Assembly (NCBI GenBank): GCA_024689525.1
Contig: JAILDI010000026.1
Coordinates: 1 to 16,895 of the forward strand
From: Bacteroidales bacterium
GTDB taxonomy: Bacteria; Bacteroidota; Bacteroidia; Bacteroidales; UBA932
DNA length: 16,895 nucleotides
Direction of reading: 5' to 3'
Part shown: positions 1 to 6,570 of the stretch, one piece after another
How positions within the stretch are numbered: position 1 is the first letter of the stretch
Layout of the letters: every line of letters starts with the position of its first letter
Made by a program: the position numbers and the translations under genes
The notes under the pieces: generated by a model
Database searches by the model: none
What the model was told of the DNA's origin: nothing
What the model saw: only the letters and a program-made list of their open reading frames with translations

Positions 1-2
1 AA

Positions 3-2033
3 ATGAGAGGTTCCTGGATTCCGGAGCAGGCGAAGGAGCGTGCGGCCCAGTTGGTTTCAAAGATGACTCTGGAAGAGAAATGCACTCTTATCCACGGAGT
101 TAAAGGAGATGGAGAATATGAGGATGGATTCCACATTATGCCAATCCCCAGGTTTGGCATTCCGGCAATCCGTATGGCCGACGGTCCCCAGGGCGTGAGG
201 AACAAGACACACAGCACATATTACCCCTGTGGCATTTCGCTGGCAGCTTCCTGGAACAGGGAGATTGCCGGCAAGGTTGGCGAGGGAATCGGCCTTGATG
301 CAAGGGCCCGCGGCGTGGCAATAATGCTCTGCCCGGGCGTAAACATCTATCGAACCGCTCTTTGCGGTCGCAATTTCGAGTATTACGGCGAAGACCCTTA
401 CCTTGCCTCGGAGATGGCCCTTAATTATATAAAAGGTATTCAGGGCAAGGGCGTTATGGCAACCATAAAGCATTTCGCCCTTAACAATCAGGAATTCGAC
501 CGTCACGGAATAAGTTCCAACGCCGACGAACGAACCATAAACGAGATTTACTTCCCAACTTTCCGCAAGGCGGTGGAGAAGGGAGATGTGGCCTGCGTTA
601 TGACAAGCTACAACCCCATAAATGGAACTCACGCCTCTGAAGACCCCTGGCTCATAAAAGAGAATCTTCGCAGTTGGGGCTTCGATGGGATAGTGATGAG
701 CGACTGGGCATCTACCTATAGTGCCATAGGCTGCTTCACAAGCGGCCTGGACCTTGAAATGCCACGCGGCTATGTTACCAATTACGACAATGCCAAGGCG
801 CTCCTGGAAGCGGGTGTCATAAGCGAAGAAGACATCGACGAAAAATGCCGTCACATCCTCCAGACGGTTATCGCTTATGGCTTCCTTGATAATCCGGTAA
901 AGGACGAATCCATTCCCGAAGATTGTGATGTTTCCCGTGCTAATGCCCTTGCGGCTGCACTGGAGGGCCCGGTTCTGTTAAAGAACAGCGGCGTACTTCC
1001 CCTGAAGACAAACAAGAAAAAGGAAATAGTGGTTATTGGCCCCAATGCCGATATCGTCCCTTATGGCGGTGGCAGCGGCAGGATGGATCCTATCGAAGGG
1101 CGCAGCATATCCCTATATCAGGGCCTTTCTAAGTTGGGTAAGGGCTACAAGGTCAAACTTATTGACTGGGAAGATCCGGACTACGATGTCATTTCTAATG
1201 CACGCGCCGTAATTGTTGCGGCCGGCTTCAATTATAATACTGAAGGTGAAGACTTCGACAGGACTTACCAGCTTCCGGAGGGACAGGACGAACTCATCTC
1301 CAGAGTGGCCGATGCCAATCCGAACACAATCGTCGTGGTTTATTCCGGTGGTGAGGTAGACGTAACGCCCTGGATCGATAAGATTGGCGCACTGATAATG
1401 GCCTGGTATTCCGGGCAGGAAGGTGGCACGGCAATGGCTCGGATTCTTTCCGGGCAGGTTTCGCCGAGTGGTCGTCTTCCTTTTACTTTCTGGGGCTCGC
1501 TGGAGGCCAATCCGGCCTATCCAAACTATGGTATTTCAAAACCTTACGGTGAAGGGACTGCCCGGAGGAGATACTCTCAGTATCCGTTCACTGAGTATAA
1601 CGAGGGCATCTTCCTTGGCTATCGCGGTATGGAGCACTTCGGTTCACAGCCTATGTTCCCCTTCGGCTACGGGCTTACTTATGCCGATATTACTTACTCC
1701 GACCTTTCGGTTGAGGTTGTAGGAGACGGGGTTGAGGTTGCCTTTACCCTTGCAAATGGTGGTAAGACTGCTGTATCCGAGGTTGCCCAGGTCTATATAT
1801 CCGCCACCGATTCACCCGTCATCATGGCCGATATGGAACTCAAAGGCTATGAGAAGGTTTTTGTCGGCCCCAAAAAGTCCGAGAAAGTTAAGATTCTTTT
1901 GCCTCGCGAGGCATTCTCACATTACAGCACCGGCTCTCACACCTGGGTGAAAGACTCTGGAAAATACTGCATCAAGGTTGGCGCCTCTGCGCTTGACATC
2001 AGGCTCTCGGAACAGGTGGATGTTATGCAATAA
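3..2033 (+). CDS. Glycoside hydrolase family 3 beta-glucosidase-like enzyme
   Basis: Predicted retaining GH3 exo-glycosidase of 676 residues, acting on beta-linked glucosides or related plant oligosaccharides; the exact substrate cannot be read from sequence. The TIM-barrel domain covers about residues 15-290, with GRNFEYYGEDP (122-132), KH at 156-157 and the nucleophile motif GIVMSDW, placing the nucleophile at D234. The alpha/beta sandwich domain follows (about 320-500), with TEGEDFDRTYQLPEGQ (413-428), where E414 is the likely acid/base region. A fibronectin III-like domain closes the protein (about 560-670), ending in the usual VGASALDIRLS pattern, so the C-terminus is complete. No signal peptide is seen from this ATG. 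It lies 2 bp from the window edge, so the true start and any secretion signal may lie upstream. The 3' end converges on the aldehyde dehydrogenase gene across 66 bp. Family is certain; specificity is not. Confidence 0.93.
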   Translation: MRGSWIPEQAKERAAQLVSKMTLEEKCTLIHGVKGDGEYEDGFHIMPIPRFGIPAIRMADGPQGVRNKTHSTYYPCGISLAASWNREIAGKVGEGIGLDARARGVAIMLCPGVNIYRTALCGRNFEYYGEDPYLASEMALNYIKGIQGKGVMATIKHFALNNQEFDRHGISSNADERTINEIYFPTFRKAVEKGDVACVMTSYNPINGTHASEDPWLIKENLRSWGFDGIVMSDWASTYSAIGCFTSGLDLEMPRGYVTNYDNAKALLEAGVISEEDIDEKCRHILQTVIAYGFLDNPVKDESIPEDCDVSRANALAAALEGPVLLKNSGVLPLKTNKKKEIVVIGPNADIVPYGGGSGRMDPIEGRSISLYQGLSKLGKGYKVKLIDWEDPDYDVISNARAVIVAAGFNYNTEGEDFDRTYQLPEGQDELISRVADANPNTIVVVYSGGEVDVTPWIDKIGALIMAWYSGQEGGTAMARILSGQVSPSGRLPFTFWGSLEANPAYPNYGISKPYGEGTARRRYSQYPFTEYNEGIFLGYRGMEHFGSQPMFPFGYGLTYADITYSDLSVEVVGDGVEVAFTLANGGKTAVSEVAQVYISATDSPVIMADMELKGYEKVFVGPKKSEKVKILLPREAFSHYSTGSHTWVKDSGKYCIKVGASALDIRLSEQVDVMQ

Positions 2034-2099
2034 GGACCCTGACGCCAAGGCTTTCGATCGAACTGCGTACTGTGGAAGTAGAAGTAAACGGTCACCCGG

Positions 2100-3542
2100 T
2101 TACCTCTCGAACCACTTGAGAATCTTCAGTTTGGTTTCACCCGCCTTGCCGGTGTAGGGGTGCAGGCGGAGGGGGAGGTTGAAGTGGAGGCTGCCCTTCA
2201 GGACCGTCTGGGGGTGGGTGAACTCACGGAAGCCCCATTCGCCGTGGTAGGCGCCCATACCGGAATGGCCGGTGCCGTTGAACGGAACGCCCTTCACCAT
2301 CAGGTGGATACAAACCTCGTTGATGCAACCGCCGCCGTACTGCTGGGTGCGCATCGTGCGGTTGGCCCATTTTATATTACGGGTGAACAGGTACATCGCC
2401 AGAGGGTGCTCCCTGTCGGCAATGGTTTCCATAAGAGAGTCGATCTCGGCATCCTTGAAAGGCACTATGGGCAGCAGCGGGCAGAAGAGTTCTTGCATGA
2501 CGATGTCCTCGTCGATGCCCACAGGATAGATAATCGTAGGTGAGTAGCGTCGTGTCTCGGGAACGCCTGTTCCGCCGAAACGGATCCTGTCGCGATACTC
2601 ATCGGCAAGGGCTGCGCACTTGTTGTATGCGCCCTTTGTGATGAGCCAGGGATATTCTTCATTCAGTTCCGGATGCTCGCCGATCTGGGCGATGAACGCG
2701 CGCTTGAGTTCTTCGATGAACTCCTCGGCAACTTCCTCGGCCACGGCAATCTGGTTGATGTTGATGCAGATCTGGCCGGCATTGGTAAGTTTGAAGAAGG
2801 CAATCTTGCAGGCGGCGTCCTTGAGGTCGGCGTCCTTGCGCACCACGCACCAGTTGCCGGTTTCTCCGCCAAGCTCCAGGGCAACCGGAGTAAGATTCTT
2901 GGCGGCCTCGGCCATCACGTGCTTGCCCACGGACGGGGAGCCCGTATAGAAAATCTTGTCCCAGCGCTGTGCAAGGCACATATCGGCAACGTCGTGGCCA
3001 CCGTCGATGAGGGTGACGAACTCCGGCGGGAACACCTCTGCGCAGAAGCGTTTCAGGGCTGCCGTGCAAGCGGCCGATTTGCTCGACGACTTGATCACCA
3101 CCGTGTTTCCGCCGCAAATAGCCGCCGCCACCACACCCAGGGTGAGAAGGATGGGGAAGTTGAAGGGACTTATGACCAGCGAAACGCCATAAGGCATCTT
3201 GTAAACCTTGGTTACAAGGCTGGGGAAGCACATCAGGCCGCTGAAATGACGTTCCGGACGGCTCCATCGGCGAAGGCCGACCAGCATTTCATTGATTTCA
3301 GTGACAACAGGGCCGATGTCGCAGAGATATGCCTCCGCCTTGGTGCGGCCCAGGTCTTCGGCCAGTGCGGCCTCGAACTCGGCCTCGTGGGCGATGACTT
3401 CGTCCCTGAGCTTGCGGAGCTGCTTGAGACGCCAGCTCACCGGAAGTGTGGTCCCGGTTCGGAAGAATCTGCGCTGGGCTTCCACTATCTCGCGGATACC
3501 GCCCTCCGTGTATTTGGTGTCCATGGGTGAAATCTGACTCAT
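2100..3542 (-). CDS. NAD(P)-dependent aldehyde dehydrogenase, class 3-like
   Basis: Predicted 480-residue aldehyde dehydrogenase oxidising an unidentified aldehyde to the acid with NAD or NADP. Catalytic features are present: N128 in SPFNFPI, the cofactor-loop motif TGSPSVGK (200-207), E223 in ALELGG, and the nucleophile C259 in NAGQIC. The C-terminal GAYHGEWGFREFTHPQTVL pattern is typical of the class 3/fatty-aldehyde group (YwdH/AlkH-like). The length fits, though the tail after 450 (FNLPLRLHPYTGK) is slightly long, as in related enzymes with a C-terminal extension. Start: ATG at 3542; an internal ATG at codon 7 (MDTKYTE) is an alternative. It is the last gene of a minus-strand run after the TPR, U32 and small secreted-peptide genes, starting 6 bp after the small peptide's stop, so it is probably co-transcribed. 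No obvious metabolic link to those neighbours is visible. Confidence 0.93.
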   Translation of the reverse strand: MSQISPMDTKYTEGGIREIVEAQRRFFRTGTTLPVSWRLKQLRKLRDEVIAHEAEFEAALAEDLGRTKAEAYLCDIGPVVTEINEMLVGLRRWSRPERHFSGLMCFPSLVTKVYKMPYGVSLVISPFNFPILLTLGVVAAAICGGNTVVIKSSSKSAACTAALKRFCAEVFPPEFVTLIDGGHDVADMCLAQRWDKIFYTGSPSVGKHVMAEAAKNLTPVALELGGETGNWCVVRKDADLKDAACKIAFFKLTNAGQICININQIAVAEEVAEEFIEELKRAFIAQIGEHPELNEEYPWLITKGAYNKCAALADEYRDRIRFGGTGVPETRRYSPTIIYPVGIDEDIVMQELFCPLLPIVPFKDAEIDSLMETIADREHPLAMYLFTRNIKWANRTMRTQQYGGGCINEVCIHLMVKGVPFNGTGHSGMGAYHGEWGFREFTHPQTVLKGSLHFNLPLRLHPYTGKAGETKLKILKWFER

Positions 3543-3548
3543 TTGCCT

Positions 3549-3701
3549 TTATCTGTCTGCGAAAGCCATGAAATTGATGCCTACTCCGCCGTAGAGTGCG
3601 GTGCGGGTGGCGCACAGGTTAATGCTGAACCATTTGCAGGGCTGGACGGAAGCGCTCACGGTCGTGGAAATCAAAGCGATAAGGACAATCAGTCTTTTCA
3701 T
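3549..3701 (-). CDS. Small predicted secreted peptide (50 residues)
   Basis: A short reading frame fills the gap between the U32 gene (stop at 3709) and the aldehyde dehydrogenase gene (start at 3542). It starts with ATG at 3701, 7 bp after the U32 stop, and ends with TAA at 3549-3551, 6 bp before the next ATG. The product begins with a convincing export signal (MKRLIVLIALISTTVSAS: two basic residues, a hydrophobic core and small residues at a cleavage site near residue 16-18). The remainder, about 32 residues, includes two cysteines (C22, C30) and a Gly-rich ALYGGVGINFMAF stretch. I recognise no family. Tight fit in the operon and the signal sequence support a real gene. It could instead be the surviving head of a larger exported or beta-barrel protein that lost its 3' part. 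Confidence 0.6.
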   Translation of the reverse strand: MKRLIVLIALISTTVSASVQPCKWFSINLCATRTALYGGVGINFMAFADR

Positions 3702-3708
3702 ATTGGTT

Positions 3709-5544
3709 TTATTTTACTGTCATTTCGCACTCCCTGCAGTGGAATTCCAGAGTGAAGGTGCGTCCGTTGTTATGCAAATATAGTGAAGAATTTGAGATAT
3801 CCCGACAATCCGGGGACGATAATTTGGGGCACATCCCCAGTTCGTGGCGGAGGCAATAGCGGGAGCGCATAAGCTCGGCCCCGGGGCGGTGCGTGAGTTC
3901 GTATGCAGGCTCCAGGTCGATGGTGCCGGTGCGGGCATACAGCTCGCGGCTGAGCCTGTTTGCGGCATTGGCCGTATAGTCCAGGGCCGACGGACTTCCG
4001 GAGGCCGATTCCCTGCCGGGATTCAGCGGTAGCGCCCTGACAGGCATCTCATCCAGCTTTGCGGCAATGTCGCGTCTGGCCTGGTTGAGGGCCGATATGC
4101 CCAGGAAGGGCATCGGGCCGTCGCACCGCAGGCTGTGAACGCCAAAAGCGTACACGCTGCTGTGCTTTCCCAGCTGCGCCTTCACCGTCTCTTCCATCCG
4201 CGCGGGGTCCCGGGCCTCCTGCGGGTCGATATCGCAGGATAGCGCAACCTCGCGCCCATCCTCGCTCACTGCGTGCAAAGACATAATGCCCGGAGCAAAA
4301 TGTACGTCAAGAGTCACGCCGATTTCCCTTGTAACCCTTTCCGCGGCCACGGAGCGCTCGAATTCCATACTCAGATTGCGGTACAGGACCATACCGGGCT
4401 CCAGCCCGTCGGCCCCGCGGCACTCGATTTCAAGCCCGTTGCAGCGGAATCCGCGGAACCCGCCGATCCCTCCGTCCTTCCGCACGAAGGCAAATCCGTC
4501 GCCATTGCTGAGCACCAGGCCGGGGGAGTCCGGGGCCACGGTAATCCTGGCCGACGCCCCGCTCCGCCTCACCGCCTGCACCTTGCCGATGGCCTCTCCC
4601 ATCGACTTGGGCGTGTCCAGCGACGCCCACTGCCCCTTCACTCCGTCCAGATACAACTGGGTATATCCCCTGTTGAAAGTCTTGTCCAATGATGTCGTAG
4701 CAATGGCACTGCTATGCCCGAAAGACGAGCGCCGATATCTGTCCGGATACTTCCGCACCAGGGAGTCCAGCGCCGCGGAATACGTTTTCACAACGCTACG
4801 GACATAAGAGCTGTTCTTCAGCCTGCCCTCAATCTTGAACGAGTCGATACCGGCATCGGCCAGATCCTCAAGCCTGTCCAGAAGCATAAGGTCCTTCAAG
4901 GACAGATACGCCTTGTTGCGGCCAAGAACGCGCCCTTGGGCGTCCGTGAGGTCGTACAGGCTTCTGCAGGCCTGCACGCAGGCGCCGCGGTTCGCACTTC
5001 GCCCGGTGATGCTTTCCGACAGGTAGCAGTTGCCGCTGTAGCTAACGCACAGGGCTCCGTGAACGAAGAACTCAAGCTCCGCGGTAGTGGCGGCGCGGAT
5101 GGCCCTTATCTCCTCAAGTGACAGTTGACGCTCCAGGATAAGCCGTCCGAAGCCAAGGCTTTCCAGATATGCGGCCTTTTCGGGCGTGCGGATGGCACAC
5201 TGGGTGGAGGCGTGGAGGATAGTGTCTCGAAATGACAATACAGCGGGGTCCTGGACGATGATGGCATCGGCCCCGGCCTCAATGACTGCATCCAGTAGTT
5301 CAGAGGCCTCTTCCAGTTCGTTATCGAAGAGGATTGTGTTCAGCGTTACATATATGCGGCAGCCGAACCTGTGGGCATATGCGCAGAGGCCGGCAATGTC
5401 CTCCACGGAATTGCCGGCCGCCTGTCGTGCGCCGAATGCGGGCCCCGCTATATACACGGCATCGGCACCGCAATCAATGGCTGCGATACCGATTTCCGTT
5501 GTTCTGGCCGGGGCCAGGAGTTCAAGATTTCTCAGAACTCTTAT
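3709..5544 (-). CDS. Peptidase U32 family protein (RlhA/YdcP-like, DUF3656-containing)
   Basis: U32-family protein of about 611 residues if counted from 5544. Relatives of this length with a C-terminal extension include RlhA, which hydroxylates 23S rRNA C2501; many are still annotated as collagenase-like proteases. The full U32 signature EFFVHGALCVSYSGNCYLS is present (about residues 158-176), followed by NRGACVQACR. Cysteines near 166, 173, 189 and 193 are the probable iron-sulfur ligands. The C-terminal half matches the DUF3656-type extension and ends with a Cys-rich tail (CLRHELGMCPK, FHCRECEM). Start problem: the conserved head NLELLAPARTTE...AAIDCGADAVYIAGP lies upstream of the first usual start codon (GTG at 5457) in an unbroken frame without ATG, GTG or TTG. 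The only start-like codon at the expected place is ATA at 5542-5544, overlapping the TPR stop as ATAA. I give the extent from this ATA; standard callers would start at 5457. Second gene of the TPR operon. Confidence 0.9.
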   Translation of the reverse strand: MRVLRNLELLAPARTTEIGIAAIDCGADAVYIAGPAFGARQAAGNSVEDIAGLCAYAHRFGCRIYVTLNTILFDNELEEASELLDAVIEAGADAIIVQDPAVLSFRDTILHASTQCAIRTPEKAAYLESLGFGRLILERQLSLEEIRAIRAATTAELEFFVHGALCVSYSGNCYLSESITGRSANRGACVQACRSLYDLTDAQGRVLGRNKAYLSLKDLMLLDRLEDLADAGIDSFKIEGRLKNSSYVRSVVKTYSAALDSLVRKYPDRYRRSSFGHSSAIATTSLDKTFNRGYTQLYLDGVKGQWASLDTPKSMGEAIGKVQAVRRSGASARITVAPDSPGLVLSNGDGFAFVRKDGGIGGFRGFRCNGLEIECRGADGLEPGMVLYRNLSMEFERSVAAERVTREIGVTLDVHFAPGIMSLHAVSEDGREVALSCDIDPQEARDPARMEETVKAQLGKHSSVYAFGVHSLRCDGPMPFLGISALNQARRDIAAKLDEMPVRALPLNPGRESASGSPSALDYTANAANRLSRELYARTGTIDLEPAYELTHRPGAELMRSRYCLRHELGMCPKLSSPDCRDISNSSLYLHNNGRTFTLEFHCRECEMTVK

Positions 5545-6488
5545 TTGTTAAGCTGACCGAGCATCTGGATTGCAGTTGCGCCGTACTTGGCGTCGCCCTT
5601 CAGCATAGTGTAGTACTGGATGGCGGTGGCGTTGTCTCCGGCCTTCTGGGCAGTTGCAGCGATGGTGTAGAGAACGTCGCTCTTGTTCTCTGCCTCCGGG
5701 TTGATTTCCAGATAGCGCTTGAACATGCTGATTGCCTTTGCGTTTGCACCACCCTGGAGGTGAGTGTTGGCGATCTTCAGTACGAGCTGGGCGTTCTCCT
5801 CGATTTCGAGGGCCTTCTCATAGAATGCGATGGCATCGTTCAGGCCGCCGCGCTCTTTCTTCTTGGCGTCGCCGAGCTTGATGTATTCCTTATAGAGGAG
5901 GGTGTTGGCCTTCTGTGCCTGGCCGAACTCTGCAGCGCTCTTGAGGGCTTCCACTGCCTGATTGTCGTCACCGGTCTTGATGAAGGACTGGGCCAGGAGG
6001 AGCCAGATCTTGCCGTTCTGTGCGTCATACTCGAGGGCTTCCTGGAAGGAAGTGATGGCGCCGGCGAAATCGTTGGCCTTGATGAGGGTGGTTCCCTTGC
6101 GCATGAGGGCGTCGGGGATGAGCTTGAGGGCCTTTGCCTCTATGCTGTCGCTGCCTTCAGCGGGAAGTCCATATTCCTTTGCGATGGCGATGGCTTCCCT
6201 GATGTATGCGAGAGCTTCGTCGTACTTCTTGTCGTTGATGCTTTCCTTACCAAGGCTGACGAGGATGTCGGGGATGATTTCCTTGCATTTCTCAACCATG
6301 GCGGCTGCATCATCTTCCTCGCAGGCCTGGAACTGGGCCATTGCGGAACGGACGAGTTCGAGTCTTTCAAGTTTGGATTCGGATTGAATGCCGCTGTTGA
6401 AGGTGTCGACTGCGGCGTTGAAGTCCTGGGCCATTGCCAGGGCTGCTCCCAGAAACAGTGCGGAGACAGCTGCAAATAATCTTTTCAT
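5541..6488 (-). CDS. Exported tetratricopeptide repeat protein
   Basis: A 315-residue protein with a clear N-terminal signal peptide (MKRLFAAVSALFLGAALAMA, cleavage near residue 20), so the mature protein is periplasmic or envelope-associated. The rest is almost entirely helical TPR-like repeats. Recognisable units include KKYDEALAYIREAIAIAKE, NDFAGAITSFQEALEYDAQ, GDDNQAVEALKSAAEFGQA, LNDAIAFYEKALEIEENAQ and ANAKAISMFKRYLEINPEA. No enzymatic domain is seen; the role is probably as a protein-protein scaffold. It heads a minus-strand run with the U32 gene, whose frame overlaps the TPR stop. It is divergent from the M16-like gene, with an 82-bp gap holding candidate promoters for both. Boundaries are secure: ATG at 6488 directly precedes the signal peptide. 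Confidence 0.9.
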   Translation of the reverse strand: MKRLFAAVSALFLGAALAMAQDFNAAVDTFNSGIQSESKLERLELVRSAMAQFQACEEDDAAAMVEKCKEIIPDILVSLGKESINDKKYDEALAYIREAIAIAKEYGLPAEGSDSIEAKALKLIPDALMRKGTTLIKANDFAGAITSFQEALEYDAQNGKIWLLLAQSFIKTGDDNQAVEALKSAAEFGQAQKANTLLYKEYIKLGDAKKKERGGLNDAIAFYEKALEIEENAQLVLKIANTHLQGGANAKAISMFKRYLEINPEAENKSDVLYTIAATAQKAGDNATAIQYYTMLKGDAKYGATAIQMLGQLNK

Positions 6489-6531
6489 AACCTTTATTGT
6501 TTTGCGTTAATATTATCAAGCACGTAATTTG

Positions 6532-6539
6532 CAAAAGTA
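6532..6539 (-). promoter_or_regulatory. Candidate -7 box for the TPR/U32/ALDH operon
   Basis: Read on the minus strand this is TACTTTTG, an exact match to the Bacteroidetes -7 consensus TAnnTTTG. It lies 43 bp upstream of the TPR start codon. No TTTG -33 element was found at the expected 19-21 bp spacing, so the call rests on one box and on position. Confidence 0.45.
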
Positions 6540-6553
6540 GCAAATTTTTGTGT

Positions 6554-6561
6554 TATTTTTG
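6554..6561 (+). promoter_or_regulatory. Candidate -7 box for the M16-like gene
   Basis: TATTTTTG matches the TAnnTTTG consensus, with a TTTG at 6528-6531 as a possible -33 element (22-bp gap, slightly long). It lies only 9 bp before the ATG at 6571, which would give a very short or near-leaderless transcript. The call is therefore tentative. Confidence 0.35.
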
Positions 6562-6570
6562 CATACTGGT

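Noticed and set aside
2034..2099. A gene remnant or frameshifted tail of the GH3 gene after its stop
   Set aside because: The GH3 protein already ends with the normal fibronectin-like terminus. The 66 bp hold only a weak imperfect palindrome (near 2090-2104) and no clear homology.
2673..3530. A 285-codon plus-strand frame
   Set aside because: It is the mirror frame of the aldehyde dehydrogenase gene with no family features.
5334..6479. A 381-codon plus-strand frame
   Set aside because: It is antisense to the TPR gene and the start of U32; its composition mirrors the TPR gene's codons and no domain is seen.
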